From CAYLQA01 sp964385695 (GTDB lineage Bacteria; Desulfobacterota; Desulfobulbia; Desulfobulbales; Desulfurivibrionaceae), in contig CAYLQA010000018.1 of the NCBI GenBank assembly GCA_964385695.1, forward strand, positions 1 to 58,613: a DNA stretch of 58,613 bases, given 5' to 3'. Positions within the stretch are counted from its first letter, which is position 1; each line of letters begins with the position of its first letter. A model generated the notes under the pieces. That model was not told the DNA's origin. It ran no database searches and was given only the letters and a program-made list of their open reading frames with translations. Positions 34,758 through 43,590 of the stretch are shown here, piece after piece. Both the position numbers and the translations under genes were made by a program.

Positions 34758-34931
34758 GTGTTCACCTCGTATGGAATCGGTTGAGACTGGATTTACCCTA
34801 TACTTTAATAATGAGGAACTTGGAGTCGGACTGTCCAGCAGAAAAAAGGAGTATGGTTTTGTTAGGGGTGCGAAATATTCATTCTCCAGCTACAATCAGC
34901 AGAAAAGTAAACTTTCCCAACAGGTGCGGTG

Positions 34932-36002
34932 ATGGTTTTTGAGGCGGGTAGCCTGACAGGTAAAAATGTTGTGGTGGCGATGAGCGGCGGGGTGGATTCC
35001 TCGGTGACCGCAGCCTTGGTCAAAAAGGCGGGTGCCACGGTGCGGGGCATCTTCATGCAATTGGCTCAGCCCGATGTGCGCCATGAGGTGGAGCGGGCTC
35101 AAGGGGTCGCGCGCCATCTTGATATCCCCTTAGAGGTGGTGGATCTTTCTGTTGATTTTAAAGACTTGGTGCTTGATTATTTTGCCGAGAGTTACTTTTG
35201 CGGCAAAACCCCCAACCCCTGTGTTGTCTGTAACCGCTTGCTCAAGTGCGGCAAACTTTTGACCTATGTGCAGGATAAATTTTCCGCTGATTTTCTGGCC
35301 ACCGGCCACTATGCCAGGATCAGCCGCGATGAAGACGGGTTTCACCTGTTAAAGGGTATGGACCACAAAAAGGACCAATCCTACTTTCTTTGCCGCCTGG
35401 ATCAGGAGCAGCTTTCCCACCTTCTCTTTCCTTTGGGCGAGGTGACCAAGGAACAAGTCTATAAGATGGCCGAGGATCTTGGCCTTGCCGGCAAGCACGG
35501 GCGCGAGAGTCAGGATGTCTGCTTTTTAAAGGATCAGTCCGTGGCCGGGTTCTTGAGCGGCTACAGCGCACAGGCCCCAGGGCCGGGCGAGATTATCAGC
35601 AGCAGCGGCGCTCGGCTCAAGTCCCATAGGGGCATCCATAACTTTACTGTGGGCCAGCGTCGCGGCCTGGGTATTCCAGACAGCACCCCGTATTACGTGA
35701 TCGGTCTTGATGCCGAGAGCAATACCGTGATTGTGGGCAAGGACGATCAGCTGTGGCATTCATCGCTTAGGGTGCAGGCGATGCACTGGCTCAGCGGCAG
35801 CCCGCCTGATCTTCCCGGCAACTTTGAGGTGAAGATCCGCTACCGCCACGCAGCTGCTCCAGCCACGGTAGTTGGCAACGACGATGGTTCGTTCAACGTG
35901 CGTTTCCATACGCCGCAACGCGCCATCACCCCTGGCCAGTTTGTTGTTTTGTACGATGGCGACGAGGTTGTCGCAGGAGGCGAGATCGGCTCGGCCAACT
36001 GA
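34932..36002 (+). CDS. mnmA: tRNA-specific 2-thiouridylase MnmA
   Basis: 356 residues. Adds sulfur to U34 of Lys, Glu and Gln tRNAs. The PP-loop 'MSGGVDSSVTAALV' is near the N-terminus, the first catalytic cysteine is in 'PNPCVVCNRLLKCGKL', and the second in 'SQDVCFL'. A GTG at 34929 directly precedes the ATG; I use the ATG, with AGGTGCGG upstream. Somewhat shorter than E. coli MnmA (368). Confidence 0.95.
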   Translation: MVFEAGSLTGKNVVVAMSGGVDSSVTAALVKKAGATVRGIFMQLAQPDVRHEVERAQGVARHLDIPLEVVDLSVDFKDLVLDYFAESYFCGKTPNPCVVCNRLLKCGKLLTYVQDKFSADFLATGHYARISRDEDGFHLLKGMDHKKDQSYFLCRLDQEQLSHLLFPLGEVTKEQVYKMAEDLGLAGKHGRESQDVCFLKDQSVAGFLSGYSAQAPGPGEIISSSGARLKSHRGIHNFTVGQRRGLGIPDSTPYYVIGLDAESNTVIVGKDDQLWHSSLRVQAMHWLSGSPPDLPGNFEVKIRYRHAAAPATVVGNDDGSFNVRFHTPQRAITPGQFVVLYDGDEVVAGGEIGSAN

Positions 36003-36054
36003 AGGTCCCGCTCAGGAGGTATTTTTTATAAGAAGGAAGAAGTGCGGCTTCTAC

Positions 36055-36069
36055 GCCTGTAGGACAGGC
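36055..36069 (+). terminator. Possible terminator after mnmA
   Basis: GCCTGT-AGG-ACAGGC followed by TATTTTGC. The stem is short and the T-tract interrupted. Confidence 0.4.
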
Positions 36070-36107
36070 TATTTTGCTAAACGTCTTGGGATAAGATGGT
36101 TTGCTTG

Positions 36108-37352
36108 CTAAAATTGCCAAAAACAACCTACGGTGAGGATATGTGCACCACCATCCGAAAAGCTGCCGTTCACCCTGCTGTTTATCACACTGCGTTCCTC
36201 TTTTTCGCTATAGAGATAGGCGATGCCGAATCTAATATCATCGTCAAAACGATATCCCACCCCAAGGGAATAACTCTTTGAATCGGCGTCTGGCTGACCA
36301 AAGCCCAAGGTTGAATCCGGCACCGGATTCTTTGCGTAAACAAAACCTGCCATCAGGTCCCAATTTTCATCGGCCTCATAACTCACCCCAACCCTCCAGG
36401 CATCAGAGTTGCTCCAGTTTCTGGGCAGAGCATTATCGAATGCAGCAATAAGGTATGGGTTGCCAAGGGAAGTGGGGTAGTTGAAGTCGAGTTGATCATA
36501 AGCATTCCAAAAGGTCCGTTCATAGACGATTTCAGCGGTCAGCCCATCAAAAGAGTACGAAGATGCCAAGGACAGTACTGCAGGCACCGGTACAGATACC
36601 GTTCCACTGCCATTATATGAATCCGGCCCGGCGAAAGCAGCTGAGGTCCATAGCCTGCCGTCTCCATTTAAATCAAGAATAATTTTGGATCGATACGTTG
36701 CCGCAACTTTCAAGTTGCTTATGGGGCGAGCCGTTACAGCCAGGTTATAGCCATAAGCAGTGGCATCCCCCTCCAAGTCTCTACTGGCAGTAATGCCACC
36801 GAAATCATTACTGATCAGCCCATTGCTTTTTACCTTGGCCTCACTGTATAGAGCCCGCAACCCGGCGGCCAAGCTCAATTTATCGTTTACCTTATAAGAA
36901 AGTACGGGGTTGGCCTCTACAACCGTCAGATGAAACTCTTCTGCAGACGCAGCCTGATACGGGGTTTTCCATTCTCTGGCAAGACCGGCCGGAAAGGTCA
37001 CACTGAAGCCGAAGCGCCAATCTTTAAAGTCCGGTGAGATGTAAAACATTGTAGGTCGTAAGAAATTCTGTTTTTCTGACTTGCCGTCATTGGTTGACGT
37101 CCCGCTATCTTTGTAGGTCAAAGAAGGCAGGTGAATATAGGTTAGGTCAACTTCAAAAAGAGGACGATCGGGCAGAAACGACATATTTGCCGGATTATAA
37201 TATGCTGTATCGGCACTTGATGAATGCGCAACATTTGCGGCACTCTTTGCGGTAGAGTTTAAGGACTGTTGCGGGGTCATATATCCGGCAGCATAAATAC
37301 TACTTGGGGCCATGGTCATGAGCAGGGCAATTAGTGAGATATTTTTTTTCAT
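36108..37352 (-). CDS. OmpP1/FadL-family outer-membrane porin
   Basis: 414 residues from the ATG at 37352. Signal peptide near 1-20 ('SLIALLMTMAPSSIYAAG'), then the FadL N-terminal hatch 'SAANVAHSSSADTAYYNPANMSFL' split over residues 35-60 and a predicted 14-strand barrel ending in a terminal aromatic ('GCFWQF'). FadL proteins let long-chain fatty acids or aromatic hydrocarbons cross the outer membrane. It begins 56 bases after the regulator stop, on the same strand, so it is probably co-transcribed or controlled by it. No strong RBS is visible. Confidence 0.9.
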   Translation of the reverse strand: MKKNISLIALLMTMAPSSIYAAGYMTPQQSLNSTAKSAANVAHSSSADTAYYNPANMSFLPDRPLFEVDLTYIHLPSLTYKDSGTSTNDGKSEKQNFLRPTMFYISPDFKDWRFGFSVTFPAGLAREWKTPYQAASAEEFHLTVVEANPVLSYKVNDKLSLAAGLRALYSEAKVKSNGLISNDFGGITASRDLEGDATAYGYNLAVTARPISNLKVAATYRSKIILDLNGDGRLWTSAAFAGPDSYNGSGTVSVPVPAVLSLASSYSFDGLTAEIVYERTFWNAYDQLDFNYPTSLGNPYLIAAFDNALPRNWSNSDAWRVGVSYEADENWDLMAGFVYAKNPVPDSTLGFGQPDADSKSYSLGVGYRFDDDIRFGIAYLYSEKEERSVINSRVNGSFSDGGAHILTVGCFWQF

Positions 37353-37407
37353 TTCGTGTTCACTTGTTGTTTTTTGTCTCCCGACAGAGCCGCTATACCG
37401 TAATGTC

Positions 37408-40400
37408 TTAGTTTTCCGGACTGGATACTTCGTGGACCAAATCGTGAATTTCTTTTTCCGTAAAACCTTCACGTTTTAATGCTTCTGCATACCGCTTCAG
37501 TAGCCGGCCAGCCTGCATCGTATCATTATTCTGCAGATGAAGATGATAAAGAAGACGGGCAAGTCTATCATTGCTCGGGTCTATTTTATAGGCCTTCTCG
37601 GCAAGGCGAGCAGCCTCGTCCAATCGGTTGAGTCTGGCTAGGCCAAAGGACCACTCAATAATTACCTTGGTGAGAGTGTCAGTTAACTCAAGCCCGTAGC
37701 GATGGGCAGAGTCACCGCCAAAAATATCTGCGACAAAGGCGCCACGCCAAAGCGCAAAGGCAGGATGAAGCTTGTTGCCAGCCTGCCACCACTCACCTTT
37801 TTGTCCTTGTTTCAAAGCTTCTTTGGCAACACGGGTAAACTCTCTGGCATCGACAGTGCAATTTTCTATGGAGACTATTCCTTTGTTTAGGTTGAGGTAA
37901 TTTTTCACCGGATGGGGGGCAAGAAGCGCCTCAAGGTTTTTGCGCAATCGGGTCATTAGAGTATCAAACCGAGACCTTGCCTTTTTCGGAGGGCTGTCGG
38001 GCCAGAGGTTGGTTTGTATCTGCTCCTGGCTGACTCGCATATCGGGATGCGAAATTACGATACCCAGGAATTCGCGCTGAGTTGGGGTGAAATCGGTCGC
38101 CTGTCCCACCGGTCGATCTCCGAAACTCAACTCAAAACCACCCAGGCTTCTGATCGCAAGAAGCGGTACAGTCTCACCTGCTTCCGTCAGGTGTAATTGC
38201 AACCTATCCTGCGCCAGCCTACAAACAAATGTGGGCATAATACCGAGGCGTCGAGCCACTTGGAGAGTCTCTTGAAACATGGGAGGTGTAAAGGCAGGGA
38301 TATGGGATTCAACTCTTTTAGCCTTAAATAGGGCGACACTCTTTTCCAGGTAGCTACGTGCTTCTGAATGGCTGGACTGAATAGCGAGCCATGCTAAATG
38401 AAAATAGGCGCGAGCCTCTGTCAAATAAAGTTGGTGTTTTTGGGTTTCACTGATGACCTCATCCAGTAACTGCCTTGCCTCACTCGCGTCACCACCCAGT
38501 CCATATGCCGCTGCCAGAATCGTCGTAATTTTTGTGCGATGATAAGGGCTTGCTCTTTGCGTACGCCAGGTATGTACTTCATCGGCAAAAAACTGTCCTT
38601 CGGTGGCAAACCTACCGTGTAGGGCAAGAAAAAAAGCTTTCCAGGCCCTCATTTCTGCCCTGAAATTTCCGACCGTGAAGTGCTCGGAATCAAAATGCTT
38701 ATCAACCAGCGATTCGGCTTGGCTGACCAGCCCCTTGCTGACAAAGAGTTCAATGTCCCATAAAATTAGAAATGGGTATACAAAAGTGCGACTCACAAGA
38801 GCCTCGCCCACCTCTTCTAGACATTCGTTTTTCTGCCGAAAGTAATTTTCTACATCCCCAAAATGCCGAAGGGTGTCAAGCTGCAAAAAATAGAGCTGCA
38901 GTCGGCTGTACAACCCCAGTTCCCTGTCTTTGATCAACTGAAAATTTTGCTCGGCAACGGTCATCCCTTTAACGTAATGGCCGGCTACCACATACGACCA
39001 CCCTCTGACCACTCTCGACTCAATAATCAGGTTGGGTAAACCACTTTGTGACGTTAGTTTTACAGCCAGCTGGCTATATTGCTGAGCCAGCTGTAAATCT
39101 GTAAGTAAATATAGAAAACCCAACGCAATGTTTTTAGCCGTAACAATCCTACAGTAAATCGGCAGTTCATCTCCCACTTGCTGAAATAAATCAGCCGCTT
39201 GATGCGGGTGAGGAATGTCTCCCTTGATACGATTTGAATGAATTATATAAAGGTAGATAAGTTGCCCTAGGGTCAATAACTCTGCCTTGCTATTTCCTGC
39301 TTCCCGAAAGAGTTGCCTAGCCCGCTCAAAGGCTTGTAGAGCGATGTCCGGCTTTTCAGTTTGGGTAACGATCCCAAGGTAAAAAGAAAACCAACTCGAA
39401 ATGTGCAGGGTAGTTGCTGGGATGGAAGAGACAATAGAGCCGAGCGTCACAAGTCGGTTGCGGGCAGTCAACTCCATGCCCCGTTTCTCAAGAAGGGTTT
39501 CCAGTTGCGCATAATCTCCCGCGCGCAAAAGATACCCCATGGCCTTATCTGGCATACCATGATCAAGGTAGAAATCAGCGGCTTTTCGAAGTACAGCGAG
39601 TTTTTTTTCTGCACTCAGAAAACTTTCTGCTTTTTTCCGAAGGAAACCGCGAAAGAGCTGGTGTAAGCCAAAGACAGTGGCGTGGTCATCAAGGAGCCGA
39701 ACAAAACAGTTTCGCTCCATCAGCAACTCCAGTTCATCCTCTATCTGTGGCAGTTCAGTGATCTTCCCGGCAAGAGATATGGGAATATCATCGAGAAGCG
39801 AGAGCTTGATTAGTGAGTTTTGCAAGTTCTCAGGAAACGCTGAAAAAAGCTCTCCTTCAAAATACTCTGCGAAGGAGTCATTACGACCGCCATGAAACCG
39901 TTTGGGTAGACATCCACCACTTGCCAAATGGTGGCATGCAAGAACCAACCCCATTGGCCAGCCCCCTGACTCTGAAAAAAGATTGGAAACTATTTCCGAA
40001 CCAGGCACTTTCTCCAGCAAAGTCTCCAGCAGCTCTATGGTTTCCTGGCGGCTAAAGGCAAGATCTGAATTACTGAGGTAAAGTGTTGAACTCCCGAACC
40101 TTGCCTTTTTGGACTTAAACGGCAGAGGCTCTCTTGAAATCAACATGAAGGAAATCTGGTCAGGTGCTGTTTCCAGCATCAGGTCAACGAGTTCCAGAGT
40201 ATGCGGAGAATTACCAATAAGGTGCAGGTCATCAAAAACTATGGTGTAACCCTTGGAAAGAAAGCGATCCAGGTCATGCAGCATAAAATTGACCAACCGC
40301 GATAGATCTAGCATGGTTGCCTCGCCGCTTTCCATCATAGTTTTCATGCGGGGCGAGGAATAAGTTGGTATGGCTTTGCTGAAAGCGGATAAAAGGGCAG

Positions 40401-40662
40401 AGAGGAAAAGCAACGGATCACAGTCTTCTGGGCCGACTTGGTACCAGATATATGGCTGGTCTTCATGCTCAAGAAGCTGGGTGGCTGTTGTGGTTTTGCC
40501 CTGGCCAGCTTGAGCCTCTAGAAAGATATACTGAAATTGCCTGGGTTCCCGAAAATTATCGGCGATGATGCGGTTCCGTTTTAGGATTTTTCCGCGGGCT
40601 AAGCGTGGCGGGTAGAATTTGTTAGCCGGCACCTTGTGGCTGGGGGGGGGAGGTAAACGCAT
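37408..40662 (-). CDS. STAND ATPase regulator with SARP-like output domain
   Basis: 1084 residues. Residues 40-330 are a MalT/STAND-type NTPase with Walker A 'AGQGKTTT' (52-59) and Walker B 'IVFDDLHLIG' (141-150). Residues 370-800 are TPR-like helical repeats. Residues 810-905 form an OmpR/SARP-like winged helix beginning 'LAIRSLGGFELSFGDRPVG', with the recognition segment 'LWPDSPPKKARSRFDTL', and 905-1075 is the bacterial transcriptional activator (BTAD) region. It should activate or sense ATP and an inducer, presumably controlling the adjacent porin or the divergent secreted protein. Nine C encode prolines 4-7, a slippage-prone site. Confidence 0.88.
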   Translation of the reverse strand: MRLPPPPSHKVPANKFYPPRLARGKILKRNRIIADNFREPRQFQYIFLEAQAGQGKTTTATQLLEHEDQPYIWYQVGPEDCDPLLFLSALLSAFSKAIPTYSSPRMKTMMESGEATMLDLSRLVNFMLHDLDRFLSKGYTIVFDDLHLIGNSPHTLELVDLMLETAPDQISFMLISREPLPFKSKKARFGSSTLYLSNSDLAFSRQETIELLETLLEKVPGSEIVSNLFSESGGWPMGLVLACHHLASGGCLPKRFHGGRNDSFAEYFEGELFSAFPENLQNSLIKLSLLDDIPISLAGKITELPQIEDELELLMERNCFVRLLDDHATVFGLHQLFRGFLRKKAESFLSAEKKLAVLRKAADFYLDHGMPDKAMGYLLRAGDYAQLETLLEKRGMELTARNRLVTLGSIVSSIPATTLHISSWFSFYLGIVTQTEKPDIALQAFERARQLFREAGNSKAELLTLGQLIYLYIIHSNRIKGDIPHPHQAADLFQQVGDELPIYCRIVTAKNIALGFLYLLTDLQLAQQYSQLAVKLTSQSGLPNLIIESRVVRGWSYVVAGHYVKGMTVAEQNFQLIKDRELGLYSRLQLYFLQLDTLRHFGDVENYFRQKNECLEEVGEALVSRTFVYPFLILWDIELFVSKGLVSQAESLVDKHFDSEHFTVGNFRAEMRAWKAFFLALHGRFATEGQFFADEVHTWRTQRASPYHRTKITTILAAAYGLGGDASEARQLLDEVISETQKHQLYLTEARAYFHLAWLAIQSSHSEARSYLEKSVALFKAKRVESHIPAFTPPMFQETLQVARRLGIMPTFVCRLAQDRLQLHLTEAGETVPLLAIRSLGGFELSFGDRPVGQATDFTPTQREFLGIVISHPDMRVSQEQIQTNLWPDSPPKKARSRFDTLMTRLRKNLEALLAPHPVKNYLNLNKGIVSIENCTVDAREFTRVAKEALKQGQKGEWWQAGNKLHPAFALWRGAFVADIFGGDSAHRYGLELTDTLTKVIIEWSFGLARLNRLDEAARLAEKAYKIDPSNDRLARLLYHLHLQNNDTMQAGRLLKRYAEALKREGFTEKEIHDLVHEVSSPEN
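40642..40650. repeat. G9 homopolymer tract (C9 in the coding strand) at the regulator start
   Basis: Nine consecutive G on the plus strand, nine C in codons 4-7 of the regulator. A second run of seven G (40663-40669) is directly upstream of the start codon, between it and the promoter. Unstable homopolymers within or next to a gene are the classic basis of phase variation. Confidence 0.7.
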
Positions 40663-41059
40663 GGGGGGGCTCTCAAATATTTAACGAATTGCATGGAAGC
40701 TAACAGTTAATAAATAAACGATCTCAGAAAATCGCTGGCAAAATTATGCCTACCAATACCCCCCCCGGGGTCATGAAAAATATGCCTAACAACTCAAGCG
40801 GTCCAGTAATTAGATTGATCTTCAGAAAAAGCAAGTCTAAAATGCAAACCCCGTATTTTTTCCGTAGTTGGCTTTCGTGGCTTCTGTCTAGCCCAATTCC
40901 ATTTGTAAGAAAAATGTAAGAAGTGATTCGTAAAGTGGGGTGCATGAAATTTACATGCGGCACTACTGTTTATAAATGAATGCATAAACAGCTAGTTAGC
41001 AATGTATAAAGAAAATGGTTTTCATAACTCAAATACGGATCAAAATGGAGGGAAATACG
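40663..41059. other. Divergent intergenic region with candidate operators
   Basis: 397 bases between two divergent genes, without an ORF I would support. TGTAAGAA repeats directly at 40904-40911 and 40915-40922 (11 bp apart), with a weaker CGTAAAG at 40929. GCATGAAATTTACATGC (40942-40958) is a near-perfect palindrome. TATAAA boxes at 40971-40976 and 41005-41010 could be -10 elements for the downstream gene. A C8-G4 tract lies near 40758-40769. Confidence 0.5.
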
Positions 41060-41455
41060 ATGAAAATGAAAATGTTAGTGAACCTGAAAATCCTGGCCGG
41101 CACTATCTGCTCATTGAGCATAATGATGTGTGCCACAGGCACTTTTGCCAAAGAGTGCAACAACATGGGAACCATGTTTTCAGAGGGGATTTCCACTGAA
41201 TGTGAGAAAACCAAAACACCAAAAGTGATAAAATTCCGGCCCGAATGTGTTGACATGGAAGTTATGCTTGGTGAAGGGATACCCTATGGCTGCCAAAAAG
41301 GTTTGCCAACCAATTTAGCTTCTTACCGGACAGAAATTTCCGCAAACCTGATGTTCCTTGAAGGTATCCCTTATGGTGAAAATGATACAGAAATCCGGTT
41401 TGCTAATTCATTAAAAGAAAAGGCCTTAACTCAAAACCCGTTGCAGGTCCAATAA
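41060..41455 (+). CDS. Secreted protein with three ~30-residue EGI repeats
   Basis: 131 residues from the ATG at 41060, which has GGAGG eight bases upstream. A signal peptide covers about 1-30 and ends near TGTFA. The mature part holds three repeats: C33-x14-C48 with 'MFSEGISTEC', C63-x14-C78 with 'MLGEGIPYGC', and a third at 92-107 with 'MFLEGIPYGE' in which both cysteines are replaced by Glu. Four cysteines remain, probably two disulphides. I know no named family. It is transcribed away from the STAND/SARP regulator. Confidence 0.75.
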   Translation: MKMKMLVNLKILAGTICSLSIMMCATGTFAKECNNMGTMFSEGISTECEKTKTPKVIKFRPECVDMEVMLGEGIPYGCQKGLPTNLASYRTEISANLMFLEGIPYGENDTEIRFANSLKEKALTQNPLQVQ

Positions 41456-41515
41456 AGAGGGGAGTGAAATAAAAAAAAATTTAGGAAGTTACCCATCCCA
41501 CTACTTCCTAATTTC

Positions 41516-41548
41516 GGGCAGGGTCAGCAATGGCCCTGCCTATTCTTT
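41516..41548 (+). terminator. Terminator after the secreted repeat protein
   Basis: GGCAGGG pairs with CCCTGCC and is followed by TATTCTTT. Confidence 0.6.
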
Positions 41549-41689
41549 ATAGTGGTATAGGTTTGGTCCGTCATTTACCAATTTTTCAAAACTTGTAAGT
41601 TATATCCTTCGTTTTTTCGCTTGATTTTTGCTCACCTACTCAGAGAACTTATTCTCTCAAAAAAAGGATGACTCAGCTAAAAAAACAGA

Positions 41690-42238
41690 CTAGGCAACTG
41701 CTTCGATTAGGTTGCCATCAAGCTCCTTGATCCGCTCGTCAATGGTACCCAAGGCATTCTCCTGGGTTTGGTAGCTGATTTCCGGCAGTGTGCCGCCCCA
41801 GATCTCTTCCGCTTCTTTAAAGCCTTTGATGATACCGGCTCGTCCGGCCCGTAATTTTTCAAGATCATCCCCGGCACCATTTAAAACAAACTCGGCCAGA
41901 CGCGCTGCGGTTTGACCCATACCCCAGTATCCATCCTCACTGACCAGTTCGGCCGCTTCTTCCGGCGAGAATTCGTATATGGGTCGACCGTTATGCTGCA
42001 GCAGGTAAAGGTCAATATCAAGCCCCTTGATAAAGGCCGCAACATCGGCCTGGGTCGTAAGCTCTGGTGCGCTTTGTTGCTGGATGGCGATGCTGAACTC
42101 AAAGCTCTCCGTGGCCGTAAGGTAGGCCAGGTTCTGTCGGCTGCCGCCCACGGCTTCCTCCTCCTTTGCCGCAAAGAAGGTGGTTTGGCGTTCATAATGG
42201 AATTGTATCGCATAGGAATGGATAGCTGCGGTTTCCAT
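41690..42238 (-). CDS. Conserved protein of unknown function (DUF5610-like)
   Basis: 182 residues, cytoplasmic, no signal peptide. N-terminal beta-rich part ('AIQFHYERQTTFFAAKEEE') and helical C-terminus with 'EKLRAGRAGIIKGFKEAEEIWGG' followed by 'LPEISYQT', which I associate with DUF5610-like proteins, although I am not certain. GGGAG precedes the ATG. It is isolated between two AT-rich intergenic stretches and shows no operon partner. Confidence 0.65.
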   Translation of the reverse strand: METAAIHSYAIQFHYERQTTFFAAKEEEAVGGSRQNLAYLTATESFEFSIAIQQQSAPELTTQADVAAFIKGLDIDLYLLQHNGRPIYEFSPEEAAELVSEDGYWGMGQTAARLAEFVLNGAGDDLEKLRAGRAGIIKGFKEAEEIWGGTLPEISYQTQENALGTIDERIKELDGNLIEAVA

Positions 42239-42577
42239 GGATTTCTCCCTTTCAAGGTGCGGTCAAGCGTTTTGAACATGTAAAGCGAAACGCAGTGAGC
42301 GAATGTTATCAAAATAATCACTTTATATACCGAGACTCCCGTGGCTTGGCATGGGAAGTCTCAACATACAAAACGTATCGGCAAAAAGAGGAGGTGTGAC
42401 AATGGTTTTTTTAAAAAGAAAGAGAGGTATGGTTTGTGAGAAGAACGGCAGAAGAACAGCCGCTTAACAATTTTCTGGCGTGGGAAAATTATCTCGGCTA
42501 TCTTCATAGTAATGGGGTAGCTCTGGTTTATAGCTGCCATTGGATATGTATTGTTTCAATTTATGAGGAGAGGTCGC
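42239..42577. other. Intergenic region upstream of the DUF1566 gene
   Basis: 339 bases. Contains a hairpin GAGACTCCCGTG...CATGGGAAGTCTC (about 42332-42362), a TATATA box near 42326 and a low-confidence reading frame from 42436 that overlaps the next gene out of frame. I see no gene I can support. Confidence 0.5.
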
Positions 42578-43123
42578 ATGGGATATCATTTTTTGCACAA
42601 CCGGTTGCCGCTTTTCACCATCTTGGCGGGCCTGCTGCTGTTCAGTCCTGGGCTCGATATGGTTTATGCTTCTGCCGATGGTGCCCGGAACAGCTTTGTC
42701 AAGTATGACGCCCAGGGTAAAGAGTTGCCTGAATCAGCCACGGAGTGGGCCATGGTCAAAGACAAGAAGACAAATCTCTTCTGGGAGGTGAAAACCGATG
42801 ACGATTCCGTCCATAACACGGACAAAAGGTTTTCCTGGAGTCAGACCGAAAAGAAATTTATCAAGAAGCTGAACAAGGCAAAATTCGGCGGGTTTTCCGA
42901 CTGGCGTATGCCCACGGAGACGGAGATGGAAACCCTGTGGCAAAAGGCCGAGGCACCGCCCCATATCGACACCAAATTCTTCCCCAAGACCAGCGCCTCT
43001 ACCTACTGGTATTACTACATCTGCGGTGACGGCACCTTTATGACCGAGCGCCGGGATTTCGGGACCAAGTCAAAGCGTTCCAGTAAGCACAGGGCGCGGG
43101 CCGTGCGGGGGAAAGAGTTTTAA
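42578..43123 (+). CDS. Secreted DUF1566 (Lcl C-terminal domain) protein
   Basis: 181 residues from the ATG at 42578, preceded by GAGGAGAGG. A signal peptide covers about 1-32, ending near MVYASA. The body matches the DUF1566/Lcl C domain pattern, with 'TNLFWEVKTDD' and 'FGGFSDWRMPTETEMETLW' and a Tyr/Trp-rich 'STYWYYYICGDG'. Such domains are widespread in delta- and gammaproteobacterial surface or C-type-lectin-like proteins; function unknown. A terminator follows at 43154. Confidence 0.85.
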   Translation: MGYHFLHNRLPLFTILAGLLLFSPGLDMVYASADGARNSFVKYDAQGKELPESATEWAMVKDKKTNLFWEVKTDDDSVHNTDKRFSWSQTEKKFIKKLNKAKFGGFSDWRMPTETEMETLWQKAEAPPHIDTKFFPKTSASTYWYYYICGDGTFMTERRDFGTKSKRSSKHRARAVRGKEF

Positions 43124-43153
43124 TCAGATTTTGTTCACAGCTGTGTGTGTTGG

Positions 43154-43188
43154 AAAGGGGCCGGAAAATATATCCGGTCCCTTTTTTT
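43154..43188 (+). terminator. Terminator after the DUF1566 gene
   Basis: GGGGCCGG pairs with CCGGTCCC around AAAATATAT, followed by seven T. Confidence 0.85.
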
Positions 43189-43227
43189 CTTTGTGCAGTC
43201 GCACAATTTTCAGGGTAAAGATGGGCC

Positions 43228-43503
43228 ATGGATCAAAAGACGCCATGGTACACCTATATCCTCCGTTGCCGGGACAACACCCTCTATACCGGCATGACCA
43301 ATGATCTTGAAAAAAGACTCGCAGCCCATAACGACGGCTCCGGGGCAAAATACACCCGTGCCCGGCTGCCTGTGGACTTGGTGTATTATGAAACCATGCA
43401 GAGTCGTTCTGCCGCAGCAAGCCGGGAATTTAAGATAAAAAAGATGCCCCGTAAAAAGAAGCAGGCCATGATCGCCTCCTGGAAAAGGCCCGACAGGCAA
43501 TGA
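43228..43503 (+). CDS. GIY-YIG nuclease-superfamily protein (UPF0213/YhbQ-like)
   Basis: 91 residues, the length of stand-alone GIY-YIG proteins. 'WYTYILRCRDNTLYTGMT' gives the GIY and YIG core (here YTYIL and YTGM), followed by the conserved arginine in 'DLEKRLAAHN' and a glutamate in 'ASREFKIKKMP'. Members of this small family are linked to DNA repair; activity unproven. Confidence 0.9.
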   Translation: MDQKTPWYTYILRCRDNTLYTGMTNDLEKRLAAHNDGSGAKYTRARLPVDLVYYETMQSRSAAASREFKIKKMPRKKKQAMIASWKRPDRQ

Positions 43504-43590
43504 GCAAAATCTTCGGTAGCTTCCCCGTTCTCTTCTGAACAATTTATGGTAAGATGACCAGGTTTTCATCTTCTATAGCCAGATCCTTTC

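Noticed and set aside
37353..37472. 40-residue N-terminal extension of the FadL-type porin
   Set aside because: The extension overlaps the end of the regulator gene; a clean signal peptide starts at 37352.
42436..42708. A 90-residue reading frame before the DUF1566 gene
   Set aside because: It starts with GTG without a good RBS, has no recognisable domain, and overlaps the real gene out of frame.
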